The translations under genes were made by a program, and so were the position numbers. 36,774 nt of DNA from VXNE01 sp964518405 (lineage in GTDB: Bacteria > Pseudomonadota > Gammaproteobacteria > Pseudomonadales > Azotimanducaceae), in assembly GCA_964518405.1 (NCBI GenBank), contig CAZFGB010000028.1, forward strand, positions 1 to 36,774, written 5' to 3'. This document shows, piece after piece, positions 24,651 to 32,526 of the stretch (positions are counted from its first letter, which is position 1; the number at the start of each line of letters is the position of its first letter). The notes below the pieces were generated by a model that saw only the letters and a list, made by a program, of their open reading frames with translations, made no database searches and was not told the DNA's origin.

Positions 24651-24668
24651 GGTCCTATACTGTGGACC
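24651..24668 (+). promoter_or_regulatory. Candidate -10 box inside an inverted repeat upstream of the secreted protein
   Basis: TATACT (24656-24661) is flanked by GGTCC and GGACC, a symmetrical arrangement that could let a repressor cover the promoter. A further GGTCC lies at about 24633. The -35 region is poor. The ATG follows 26 bases after the repeat. Confidence 0.35.
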
Positions 24669-24693
24669 ATCGAGCGAGGGTCGGGAGAGCGAG

Positions 24694-26115
24694 ATGAACC
24701 GAGTAGGCGCGTGGCTGGCGAGTTTATCGCTCGCCTGGTGTGGCCCGGCGGCGATGGCGCTGTCCGTGTTCGACGTCATCGAATTGACCAGGAACGGCTA
24801 TGACGAAGCGGAGATAGAACGACTGATCGAAGTCACCAACGCGCGTTTCGTCATCGACGTGGACAGCCTGCTGGCGCTCGGAGAGGCGAACGTCGCGGAC
24901 GAGATCATTACGCTGATGCTGGAGCGCGGCGCGGAACCTCCGGAGGAGCTTTCCGAAGCGGATCAACTCATCGCGCTGCGGGAGGCGGACTTCCCGGAAG
25001 AGACGATCATGCAGTTCGTTCGGCATCAGAACTTCTGCGAGCCGTTGGCCGACGAGGACGAGCATCGCCTCGGGCAGGCGGGATTCAGCAGCGCGTTCCT
25101 GCGGAATTTCGACGCCCAGGTGGAGGATTGCCGCGAGGATCGGGACGCGGTCGCGCTGATAGAACCCTTGCCGGAAGAAGCTTACGACGAGGCGCCCGGT
25201 CAGGTCACGCGGGTGTACCAGACCAACACCACCGTCTACCCATCAACGGTCCGTTACCCAAGGACCAGCTATTACTCGTACGCGCCGCGGTATTACGGAA
25301 TCTACGATAGCTACTACTACCGCGACCGGATCACGCGGGTGTATCCGATCGTCGTGTACCGCGACTACAGCGGACACAAACACCGCCGATACGGCGGGCA
25401 TCGATACGGAAAGGCCGGGCACTCGCACACAAGGGTTGGCCACCGTCATGGAAGGGCTGACAACCGGCACGGAAGGTCCGGCCACGGAGGACGGGACCAG
25501 GACAGGCGCAGGCGCGACGGCGATGGGCGTCGGGGCGACAGAAGGCAAGATCGGGACAGAGGCGACGGCCCGCGGCGGAAAGACTTTGACGTCAGGCCGC
25601 GCCGACCGCACCCGCGCAGCGATCCGAATCCAATGCCCCTGTTGGGCAAGAAGCCGACCAACTCGGTCATGCCGCCGGCTGGCCGGCCGGACAAGGTGCG
25701 CGGGGGCGTCGGGAGAAGGGCGGCGGACCCCGTGTCCACGAAGCCGTTCGTTCCATCGGCGAAGCGTTCGGACCGGTCCGCGCGACAGAGGCCGCAGAGG
25801 TCGCCGAGCGACGTGAGTCCCCGCGTCGAACGTCCCAAGCGCGAGCCAAGCTGGACGACGCCCCGTCCAAATGTGTCCGCTCCCATTCGCGCGAGAACGT
25901 CGGCGCCGCGATACCGCCCGCCGCAGAGGACGCAGCCGTCGACACGGCCATCGCCAATCCCTTCGGTAGCGTCTCCGCCGCGGATGCCCCGCGTAGCGCC
26001 GCCGCCGCGGCCTCGGCGGGCGGCGCCGGCGCCGGGACCCCAACCGGTCGTCAGACCGCCCAGACCCGCTCGGCGGTCGATAGACAACGATCAAGGCGAT
26101 ACCCAGGAAAACTGA
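24694..26115 (+). CDS. Secreted protein with Tyr-, His-, Arg/Asp- and Pro-rich segments
   Basis: 473 residues. The signal peptide is MNRVGAWLASLSLAWCGPAAMA with probable cleavage after AMA. A globular, acidic N-terminal part (about 25-165) contains two repeats of the type DVIELTRNGYDEAEIERLI and LIALREADFPEETIMQFV, resembling short helical units. Then come a Tyr/Thr-rich stretch (180-225), a His/Gly/Arg part with repeated GHRxG units (about 228-268), an Arg/Asp-rich charged part and a long Pro/Arg/Ala tail. No domain is recognised. The His-rich part may bind metal and the basic tail may bind polyanions. Ribosome site GGGAGAG is good. The low-complexity tail is not a frame artefact: codon use stays even until the stop. 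Confidence 0.75.
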   Translation: MNRVGAWLASLSLAWCGPAAMALSVFDVIELTRNGYDEAEIERLIEVTNARFVIDVDSLLALGEANVADEIITLMLERGAEPPEELSEADQLIALREADFPEETIMQFVRHQNFCEPLADEDEHRLGQAGFSSAFLRNFDAQVEDCREDRDAVALIEPLPEEAYDEAPGQVTRVYQTNTTVYPSTVRYPRTSYYSYAPRYYGIYDSYYYRDRITRVYPIVVYRDYSGHKHRRYGGHRYGKAGHSHTRVGHRHGRADNRHGRSGHGGRDQDRRRRDGDGRRGDRRQDRDRGDGPRRKDFDVRPRRPHPRSDPNPMPLLGKKPTNSVMPPAGRPDKVRGGVGRRAADPVSTKPFVPSAKRSDRSARQRPQRSPSDVSPRVERPKREPSWTTPRPNVSAPIRARTSAPRYRPPQRTQPSTRPSPIPSVASPPRMPRVAPPPRPRRAAPAPGPQPVVRPPRPARRSIDNDQGDTQEN

Positions 26116-26191
26116 CCCTACCGGCGAGCGCCCCGGTCGACATCGTCGCCCGGGCGCGCGCTGTAGTAGGATGGGACACGTTCGCCTGAAA

Positions 26192-26266
26192 GCGGGCGTC
26201 GTATAACGGTTATTACCCCAGCTTCCCAAGCTGGAGACGTGGGTTCGACTCCCATCGCCCGCTCCA
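26192..26266 (+). tRNA. tRNA-Gly (anticodon CCC)
   Basis: Acceptor stem GCGGGCG pairs with CGCCCGC. The D-arm region is TCGTATAACGGTTATTACC, the anticodon arm CCAGC-TTCCCAA-GCTGG gives CCC, and the T arm is GTGGG-TTCGACT-CCCAT. A discriminator T and encoded CCA follow (26264-26266). It reads GGG glycine codons. It lies between the secreted protein and the Deg protease; no integrase is near. Confidence 0.97.
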
Positions 26267-26383
26267 GAGCGCACTTGCAGGGAACAAACGTCTTCCGGGA
26301 GCGTGGGGCACTTTCGCACGATCCGCGCGTCCAATTGCAGGTTCCGACGCGCCGTAATGTTCGAAGTTGCCTGGATCAACGCA

Positions 26384-27715
26384 ATGAAACTGTTTCTGTC
26401 GTTCGCGCTCCTGTTCTTCGGTGTCGCATGCGGCGGCGCCCTGCCGCCCCAGGTGTCCGCCGGTTCGGAAGTCCCGAGCCTGGCGCCGATGCTCGATCGA
26501 GCCACCCAGGGTGTGGTCAACATTGCGATCTATACGTCGGTTCGAATCAGGAGTCCCCTGCACGAGTTCTTCGGCATACCCGATGATCGCCGCCAGTTTC
26601 GGCGCGAGCAAAGCACCGGTTCGGGGGTGATCGTCGATGCGGAGAACGGCTACATCGTCACGAACCACCACGTCATCGATCGCGCCGACGAAATCGTCGT
26701 CGGCCTGGCGGACGGTCGCAGGCGCCCGGCAACGCTTGTCGGTTTCGATCCCCAGGTGGACCTCGCGGTTCTGCAGGTCGAGAGCGACGGGCTGGCCGCG
26801 CTGGAATTCGCCGACTCGAGCACGGTTCGGGTGGGTGACTTCGTCGTGGCCATCGGCAACCCGTTCGGTCTCGAGCGAACCGTGACTTCCGGAATCGTCA
26901 GCGCGCTGGGGCGCACCGGCCTCGGTATCGAACGCTTCGAGGCATTCATCCAGACCGACGCGTCCATCAATCCGGGCAATTCCGGGGGCGCGCTGGTGGA
27001 CCTGACGGGCAGACTGGTCGGCATCAATACCGCGATCATCTCGCCGGGGAGTGCGCGCGGCAGCCTGGGTATCGGTTTTGCGATTCCGAGCGACCTGGTC
27101 AAGGCAATCATGATGCAGCTGGTGGAGCATGGCGAGGTGCGGCGCGCCCGCATCGGACTGGATGTCGTCGCGCTCAATCCCGAAGAGGCCTCGGTGTTCG
27201 GCGTCGAGCCGGGCCAGGGGGTCCTCGTTCGGGAGGTGGAGCCCGGCAGCATCGCCGACGGTGCGGGCATCGAAGCCGGCGACGTGTTGATGCGTATCGG
27301 CAGGCGGGATATCCGGGATGCGGCCGACTACGAAAGCGCCGAGGCGATCATCATGGTCGGCGACACCGTCGACGTGAGAGCGGTGCGGGACGGCGAGGCA
27401 CGGACGTTTCGGATGCAGATCGACGACGATCGGGTGGTGCAGATCGCGGGCGACCGCGTCGACCCGCGTCTCGCCGGAGCGACGCTGTCCGACTTCCGCG
27501 CAGCCGGAGACGCTCGAAGCAGCGCCGGCGTTCTCGTGGTGGATGTCGAGCGCGACTCGGCCGCGTGGATGCGGGGGTTTCGCTCCGGCGACATCATCGT
27601 CGGGGCCAATGGTCAGCGGATCCTGTTCCTGGGCGACCTGTGGCAGCGCATTCAGGGCGCGCGAGCCGTGCTTCGCGTCTACCGCGCAGGCGAATACGGA
27701 ACCATCCGACTGTAG
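26384..27715 (+). CDS. Periplasmic Deg-type serine protease with two PDZ domains
   Basis: 443 residues from ATG 26384, where the signal peptide MKLFLSFALLFFGVACGG begins; in-frame ATGs at 26303 and 26357 would place polar residues before it. The trypsin-like domain has the triad H96 (TNHHVID), D126 (FDPQVDLAVL) and S200 (PGNSGGA). Two PDZ regions follow (about 240-320 and 345-440), each with a GDxxxxxxG pattern (EAGDVLMRIG, RSGDIIVGANG). This is the DegP/DegQ layout, for protein quality control in the periplasm. No ribosome site is strong for any start. The tRNA-Gly gene lies directly upstream and could be co-transcribed. Confidence 0.92.
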   Translation: MKLFLSFALLFFGVACGGALPPQVSAGSEVPSLAPMLDRATQGVVNIAIYTSVRIRSPLHEFFGIPDDRRQFRREQSTGSGVIVDAENGYIVTNHHVIDRADEIVVGLADGRRRPATLVGFDPQVDLAVLQVESDGLAALEFADSSTVRVGDFVVAIGNPFGLERTVTSGIVSALGRTGLGIERFEAFIQTDASINPGNSGGALVDLTGRLVGINTAIISPGSARGSLGIGFAIPSDLVKAIMMQLVEHGEVRRARIGLDVVALNPEEASVFGVEPGQGVLVREVEPGSIADGAGIEAGDVLMRIGRRDIRDAADYESAEAIIMVGDTVDVRAVRDGEARTFRMQIDDDRVVQIAGDRVDPRLAGATLSDFRAAGDARSSAGVLVVDVERDSAAWMRGFRSGDIIVGANGQRILFLGDLWQRIQGARAVLRVYRAGEYGTIRL

Positions 27716-27865
27716 AAGCCGGCCGGTCCCCGACCGCGGGCCTCCGCGCCGCAAGCGGATTTCGACATGTGCGCGAAGGTCCAGCCAGTCGATCACGGAA
27801 GGGTTTGACTTCTGCCTGTCCGCCCGATTTGATTGGTTGCCCGAAAGGTCGTTGGTCAGAAGTCC

Positions 27866-28357
27866 GTGGCCACCCGGATTCTTGTAGGTCTCGGCTCGAA
27901 TATGGGAGCGAGCGTCGATACCGTCGAGCGGGCGCTGGTGGAGCTCGAAGCGTTGTCCGGTCCCGGTTTTCGCGCATCGTCGTTGTGGCGAACCAGTCCG
28001 GTCGACTGTCCGCCCGAGTCCCGTGACTTCATCAACGCGGTCGCCCTGCTTGTGGTAGATTCGACGGACCCCGAAGCGTTGCTCAAAGACCTCAAGGCCA
28101 TGGAACGTCGCTACGGACGTGATGCGGCGCCGATCCGCAACTCTCCGCGGGAACTCGATCTGGATCTGCTGCTGTTTGGCGATGAAGAGCGTCGATCCGA
28201 ACTGCTGACGCTGCCCCATCCAAGGGCCGACGGGCGATGTTTCGTGATGGTGCCGGCGGCCGAGGTCGCGCCCGGTTGGATTTGGCCGGGAACGGATCGG
28301 AGCATTTCGGAGATCGCGAAATCCCTCGTGACCGGCGAGCGGCTCGCTCGGATTTGA
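27866..28357 (+). CDS. folK: 6-hydroxymethyl-dihydropterin pyrophosphokinase
   Basis: Transfers pyrophosphate from ATP to 6-hydroxymethyl-7,8-dihydropterin in folate synthesis. GTG 27866 gives 163 residues starting with the usual VATRILVGLGSNMG; an earlier TTG (27833) adds 11 residues. Family blocks are SSLWRTSPVDCPPESRDFINAV, ELDLDLLLFG (Mg-binding Asp pair) and LPHPRADGRCFV. Length is normal. folB and folP are not adjacent; a PTPS-III-like protein that could supply its substrate lies 3 kb away. The ribosome site is poor for either start. Confidence 0.93.
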   Translation: MATRILVGLGSNMGASVDTVERALVELEALSGPGFRASSLWRTSPVDCPPESRDFINAVALLVVDSTDPEALLKDLKAMERRYGRDAAPIRNSPRELDLDLLLFGDEERRSELLTLPHPRADGRCFVMVPAAEVAPGWIWPGTDRSISEIAKSLVTGERLARI

Positions 28358-28396
28358 AGGGGACGGCCCGGTCGAGGAGGGCGAGGACCTGACCAC

Positions 28397-29287
28397 ATGA
28401 AGTTCAAGGCGACACGGACGGATCCTCCCCGTTTCCGGTATCGACTTCGTCCGCGGTTGGATGATGCGCGTCGATTGTGTTGCCTCCTGACGATGCTGGT
28501 CTGCGGCACTGTCGCGGCCTATGAGGGACGCGCCCATCAGCAACTCACGTTCATCGCCGCGATGCAGTTCAATCGCTGCGTGTCGGAACTGGATGTCCCG
28601 CGCCTGACGGCATTGCAGGTTCGCTACGTCGCTCGGGCTGAGTGGCGCTTCTCGCGCAAGGTGGCCCGATGGCCGTATTACGATGGCAGGGACGAGGGCC
28701 GGAAGCGGTTGCTCTGGTTCATCCAGACCCGGCTGCATGAGCACTTCGATTCGGCCGTCGCCAAACTTGCCGTCGCGGACGACCTGAGCAGCAAGTACGC
28801 CAATCTGGGGGTGATCGTCAATCTCATCCAGGACATGACGTCGCCGGCCCATGTGGTTCCCGTATTCACCACGCGCTGGTGGCGTTTCAGCTTTGCCGAC
28901 CGGTTCAATACGTACGACGTCGACGAACGCGCGGTGGAAGAGGCGATCGGCGACTACTGCATGCCGCTCGAAGGCGGCGACGAGACTTTCGCGGCGGTGC
29001 TTCACAGCACAGCGGAGGATACCCGGGCGGCGGTGGCGGCCCCCATGCTCGGCATGCCGGCGACCTGGCAAGCGATCTGGAGGTTTGGCGCCCCGGGTGA
29101 TTTTGGCGAATACGGGAATGCGGGCAACAATTTTGGCCGGCCGACCCGGTTCGACTGCGGGGATGCCGAGCGCTGTGTCCTGTTGAAGGACGATCCGCTA
29201 TACGCGGCCTTCGCTCTCGAACGCCATCTCGTTGCCGTGCGGGCGACGATGGCGGCGATGTTGCTGGCGCAGCGGCACGCCCCGTAG
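28397..29287 (+). CDS. Secreted phospholipase C / S1-P1 nuclease-like protein
   Basis: 296 residues. A 25-residue basic N-terminal region precedes the hydrophobic core LCCLLTMLVCGTVAA, a probable signal peptide. The mature start AYEGRAHQQLTFIAA (H47) and NLIQDMTSPAHVVPVF (D146, H152) resemble the zinc-binding helices of the phospholipase C/P1 nuclease fold, where the pattern is HxxxxHYxxDxxxPxH. Zinc-dependent hydrolysis of phosphoesters outside the cytoplasm is the likely activity, but the substrate and the complete set of ligands are uncertain. It lies 39 bases after folK and converges with the yhhQ-like gene. Confidence 0.6.
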   Translation: MKFKATRTDPPRFRYRLRPRLDDARRLCCLLTMLVCGTVAAYEGRAHQQLTFIAAMQFNRCVSELDVPRLTALQVRYVARAEWRFSRKVARWPYYDGRDEGRKRLLWFIQTRLHEHFDSAVAKLAVADDLSSKYANLGVIVNLIQDMTSPAHVVPVFTTRWWRFSFADRFNTYDVDERAVEEAIGDYCMPLEGGDETFAAVLHSTAEDTRAAVAAPMLGMPATWQAIWRFGAPGDFGEYGNAGNNFGRPTRFDCGDAERCVLLKDDPLYAAFALERHLVAVRATMAAMLLAQRHAP

Positions 29288-29323
29288 CGCGAATGGGAAC
29301 GGTCGCGTCGATGTTCCGAAGCG

Positions 29324-30103
29324 TCAATAGGTCGCGAGGTTGTCGACCCCGAGGTAGCGCTTGAGGTAGTGCGTGCCGATGTAGAACGGCACCGTGTCAA
29401 TCAGCGCCACGGTCACCTTGAATACGTAGTTGCTTCCGATCAGCACGAGCATCGCCGCGACCGTGTATTGCCCGGCGAGGAAGGCGGCGCCGAAGGTGAC
29501 GGAGATCACCGTGACGGAGTCCACGAACTGGCTGGTCAGGGTGGAGAAATTGTTGCGCACCCAGAGGTGCTTTCCCTTCGTGAGGCGCTTCAGGAAGTGG
29601 AACACCTGCACGTCGCAGAACTGCGCGGCCAGGTAAGCGATCATGGAGGCGAATACGACGCCGGACGTGCAGGCGAAGATCAGTCCGAACAGCTCCACGC
29701 CGCCGGTCAGCACGTCGCCGTTGGGCAGCGCGACCTGCTCTGCCAGCTCCAGCACCTGCCATGGCGGTTGCTTGTCCACATCCGCCGCAGGCATCGCATT
29801 GGCGAGCCACAGGCAACCGAGAATGAAGAAGTTGAGGACGAAGCCGACGCCGACCAGGAAGTTCGCCCGCCTGCGGCCATAGAGTTCGCTGATGAGGTCC
29901 GTGCACAGGAAGGTCAGGGGGTAGGGCAGCACTCCCACCGCCAGCGTCATCGGACCGAGTTCGATGAAGCGCGTGATGCCAATCACGTTCAGCAGCGTCA
30001 TCGCGCATAGGAAAAACCCGGCGAGCACGATGAAAACCCGCTCGCGCCGCTCGGTGATGTCGATCCTGTCCGCTGTCGCGCGGTCCCCCGAGACGGCGTC
30101 CAT
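29324..30103 (-). CDS. Queuosine precursor transporter (YhhQ/QueT-like)
   Basis: 259 residues, with about six hydrophobic segments. Motifs ANMP is not present, but LPYPLTFLCTDLISELYGRRRA (about 62-83), QFCDVQVFHFLK, RNNFSTLTSQFVDS and GSNYVFKVTVALIDTVPFY are the conserved blocks of the YhhQ (VUT, DUF165) family, which imports queuosine precursors. The start at 30103 lies two bases after the SDR stop, so it is the last gene of a four-gene operon. Neighbourhood with a PTPS-family protein fits deazapurine/pterin metabolism, although that protein is probably not QueD. Confidence 0.9.
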   Translation of the reverse strand: MDAVSGDRATADRIDITERRERVFIVLAGFFLCAMTLLNVIGITRFIELGPMTLAVGVLPYPLTFLCTDLISELYGRRRANFLVGVGFVLNFFILGCLWLANAMPAADVDKQPPWQVLELAEQVALPNGDVLTGGVELFGLIFACTSGVVFASMIAYLAAQFCDVQVFHFLKRLTKGKHLWVRNNFSTLTSQFVDSVTVISVTFGAAFLAGQYTVAAMLVLIGSNYVFKVTVALIDTVPFYIGTHYLKRYLGVDNLATY

Positions 30104-30105
30104 GG

Positions 30106-30801
30106 CTAATGTTCGCGTTGACCGAGATTGGCGTGAATGACCGCGCCGTTCAACACCGGATGTTCCGCGGCGAACAACAGCGTTGCTGCGATCTCGGCGG
30201 GTTCGATGAGACGGTCGAAGGCCGACATCCCGGCCACGGCGGCCATCGCGTCCGCCGGGACGTGCGCGCGCAGCATCTCCGTATCGGTGAAACCGGGGCA
30301 GATGCACGCGGTATGCACGCCCGTTCCCGCGAGGTCCTGGCAGAGCGCCCGCATCATGCCGACGACGGCGTGCTTCGAGATGACGTAGGAGTAGCTGCCC
30401 GGCACCGCCTTCTCCGACAGGGTGGACCCGACGAGCAGCACGCTCGACCCGGCGCCCATCGTGGGAATGACGTACTGGTTCAGCGTATTGGCGGCGACGA
30501 CGTTGAGATCGATGATCTCCCTCAGGGCGTCGCTCGGCGTGGTCACCGCGGTGTCCGAGGACAACCGCGACGCGTTGTGGATCAGCGCCGTCTGTTCGGC
30601 CTCTCGCAGCATCGGGCCGACCTGGTCCGCCACGACATCGAGGAAACGCGGATTCGACAGGTCGCAGGTGACGTGGACGGCGCCGCTTACGGGACATGGT
30701 CGCCGCGACAGGTTGACGACCGAATAGCCGGCGTCGAGGAAGGCGGCGGCCGCGGCGGCGCCGATGCCGGCGGAAGCGCCGGTGATGACGAGCAGCTTCA
30801 T
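30106..30801 (-). CDS. Short-chain dehydrogenase (sepiapterin reductase-like)
   Basis: 231 residues. The nucleotide loop is TGASAGIG (7-14), the catalytic residues S126 and YSYVISK (Y139, K143), and NAS near 76-78 is the structural Asn block. CPGFTDTEM follows. It overlaps the PTPS gene by ATGA. In animals, PTPS and an SDR (sepiapterin reductase) catalyse successive steps of tetrahydrobiopterin synthesis, so this pair might reduce a pterin, but SDR specificity cannot be read from the sequence. Confidence 0.85.
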   Translation of the reverse strand: MKLLVITGASAGIGAAAAAAFLDAGYSVVNLSRRPCPVSGAVHVTCDLSNPRFLDVVADQVGPMLREAEQTALIHNASRLSSDTAVTTPSDALREIIDLNVVAANTLNQYVIPTMGAGSSVLLVGSTLSEKAVPGSYSYVISKHAVVGMMRALCQDLAGTGVHTACICPGFTDTEMLRAHVPADAMAAVAGMSAFDRLIEPAEIAATLLFAAEHPVLNGAVIHANLGQREH

Positions 30802-31286
30802 GCCGGGGTCCAGCTGGCGCGAGCCCATTGACCGGGACCGGATGACACGCGCAGTTCGATGTCCGAAACCGGCAGCGCGGCGATCTCGTCGTCTGCCGTC
30901 AGCTCTCGGATCAACCAGCGGGCGAGTTCCTCCACGGTGACGTTGCGGACCGGCAGCACCTTCACGTCCCGGTGGAGGAAAGGCAATCGCTCGTCGTTGA
31001 ATGCGGCGATCATGTAGGTTTCCGCCGCCCTGATGTCGAGATGGGGACATCTCCCCGGCAGGAGCACGACCTCGTCGAGGGCGTCGCATAGGGTCTTCAA
31101 CCTGGTCTTGACGATGTTGTAGTCGAAGCAAAGACCGTCGTCGCCCACGCGGCCGCGAAGACTCGCTTCAACTTGGAAGTTGTGGCCGTGGAGGTTCTCC
31201 CTCTCCGTCGCCGAAAACACGGTGAAGTGGGCCGCGGAGAAATGCAGATACTCTTTCGCGATATCTATGCTGATGTTTTCCGACAT
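30798..31286 (-). CDS. 6-pyruvoyl-tetrahydropterin synthase family protein, PTPS-III-like
   Basis: 162 residues. Zinc ligands are H20 (SAAHF), H33 and H35 (LHGHN). The position usually occupied by the catalytic Cys (CxxxHGH in QueD and PTPS-II) is not Cys; instead E30 precedes the histidines in ENLHGH, that is ExxHGH, the signature described for PTPS-III proteins that produce 6-hydroxymethyldihydropterin and replace dihydroneopterin aldolase (FolB). The later segment NVTVEELARWL matches the family, including the conserved Thr/Glu. The stop overlaps the SDR start (ATGA) and the ATG shares one base with the HAD stop (TGATG). Assignment to QueD would be wrong on this motif. Confidence 0.82.
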   Translation of the reverse strand: MSENISIDIAKEYLHFSAAHFTVFSATERENLHGHNFQVEASLRGRVGDDGLCFDYNIVKTRLKTLCDALDEVVLLPGRCPHLDIRAAETYMIAAFNDERLPFLHRDVKVLPVRNVTVEELARWLIRELTADDEIAALPVSDIELRVSSGPGQWARASWTPA

Positions 31287-31987
31287 CAGCGGAGCGCGGC
31301 GTCAGCGAATTCGCCGAGCGTGGAGAATGTCCAGGTGGGCCGCGCCCGGGTCTCCCGCGCCGCCCCCTGCGCCCCTTGGTTGCGGTCGATCCACGCTGTC
31401 GCGATCTGCATTCCGCTGGCCGGGGCGATGTCGTGAAACAGGCTTTGCGCCACATGCAGAATCCTGTCCCGGCCGCAGCCGGTGACCGCGAGCGCGGCCT
31501 CGAACATGCGCCTGTCGGGTTTGTACGCCCCAACGCGCTCGGCGGTGATGACGTGGGCGAACTCGACGTCCAATGTCCCGCTCGTGCGCGCAAAGAGCGC
31601 ATCGTCGACATTCGAAATGATCGCGAGCCGATACCGCTTGCCGAGTCGAACGAGCGCGTCGATGGTGTCGGGAAACGGCTTCCACTGGCCGAGGCTGGCC
31701 GGGAAACCGTCGCGTTCGGCGGGCGTCGGCACGAAACCCAGCCGCGCGCCGAAGCCATCCAGAACCCGTCGAAGGACATCCTCGTACTTGCCGCCCTCCC
31801 GCTGCAGGACGGGTTCGGTCGCGGCGAACAATTCGAGGATGAAGTCGTCGGTGACGTGCGCGTCGTGGCGCGCAAGCACGGGCTGGAGGTAGTCGACGAT
31901 ACCGCCCTGCCAGTCGATCAGGGTGCCGTAGCAGTCCATTGTCAGGACATCGAAAGCGTTCGGGTCGAACTCGCCCCCTTGATCCAC
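31286..31987 (-). CDS. HAD-type hydrolase (haloacid dehalogenase-like)
   Basis: 233 residues from GTG 31987, which has GGGAG six bases before it; a TTG at 31999 is an alternative. The HAD motifs are DCYGTLIDW (nucleophile D18), ISNVDD, and KPD with SLFHDI (motif IV) near residue 185. Cap domain and length fit type II 2-haloacid dehalogenase-like proteins, but most of these are phosphatases. As the first gene of the operon it might dephosphorylate a pterin intermediate such as dihydroneopterin triphosphate product; that is inference only. Confidence 0.85.
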   Translation of the reverse strand: MDQGGEFDPNAFDVLTMDCYGTLIDWQGGIVDYLQPVLARHDAHVTDDFILELFAATEPVLQREGGKYEDVLRRVLDGFGARLGFVPTPAERDGFPASLGQWKPFPDTIDALVRLGKRYRLAIISNVDDALFARTSGTLDVEFAHVITAERVGAYKPDRRMFEAALAVTGCGRDRILHVAQSLFHDIAPASGMQIATAWIDRNQGAQGAARETRARPTWTFSTLGEFADAALR

Positions 31988-32063
31988 TATTGCTCCCAAC
32001 CCCCCGCTACCCGGCGCTCTCCGCCCGACGCCACCCGGTTTTCCCGATCCGCTGCCGACCGGT

Positions 32064-32447
32064 TCAGCCGGTTCGGATCTGGGAAACGATCAAGCCGCAA
32101 AACGAATCGGTTTGCCGTTCGAACACCCAGCCCATGTGCTGGCCGCAGCCCTCGCAGCAGGCCAGGCGCCAACTGAAGCCGGGAAACCAGGTATCTGCCG
32201 CGGTCGGTTCGCCGAACAGGTCTACGCCCGGCGCGTCGGCATAGCAGCCGAAGGTATGCGTGACGCCGTAGGGATTCGTCATGCTGTGCTCGTGCGCGCC
32301 CATGATGTCGACGCGGTCATCGACATGGCCGATCACGTGCTCGCACGCCACGCAAAAGATGTAACCCTTCTTCGACCGGTCGACGGTTTCGATGAGGTCC
32401 TTCAGGTCTGGATCGAGTGTCTGGATGTCGTCCTGTACATCGCTCAT
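32064..32447 (-). CDS. CULT-domain protein (bacterial cereblon-like)
   Basis: 127 residues, essentially one CULT domain, the ligand-binding fold shared with human cereblon. Two zinc-binding pairs are CVAC (C32, C35) and CEGC (C98, C101). The tri-tryptophan cage is complete: W87, W93 and W107, spaced +6 and +14 exactly as W380/W386/W400 of cereblon and W79/W85/W99 of the Magnetospirillum protein MsCI4. N58 (TNPYG) sits 29 residues before the first Trp as N351 does in cereblon, and F109 follows the last Trp. There is no signal peptide and no fused domain. Natural ligands of bacterial CULT proteins are unknown; those of cereblon are C-terminal cyclic imides. The surrounding genes (HAD/PTPS operon upstream, flavoprotein and uvrA on the other side) give no clear function. 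A poor AGGG is the only ribosome site. Confidence 0.9.
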   Translation of the reverse strand: MSDVQDDIQTLDPDLKDLIETVDRSKKGYIFCVACEHVIGHVDDRVDIMGAHEHSMTNPYGVTHTFGCYADAPGVDLFGEPTAADTWFPGFSWRLACCEGCGQHMGWVFERQTDSFCGLIVSQIRTG

Positions 32448-32526
32448 GCTGAAAGTGCCCTACAGCCAGTGACTTTGGCCCCCGCCCCAACGAGTTTACG
32501 ACAGTCGCGCATCGTCGGCGACACGA

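Noticed and set aside
21242..24670. 1142-residue open frame on the minus strand opposite coxS-coxL-coxM
   Set aside because: It is antisense to three genes with clear motifs, is Arg/His/Gly-rich and low in complexity, as is usual for shadow frames in high-GC DNA.
26192..26266. Peptide-like sequences reading RWESNPRLQLGKLG and GSRTHVSSLGSWGN on the minus strand
   Set aside because: They are antisense translations of the tRNA-Gly gene, a known source of false conserved hypothetical proteins.
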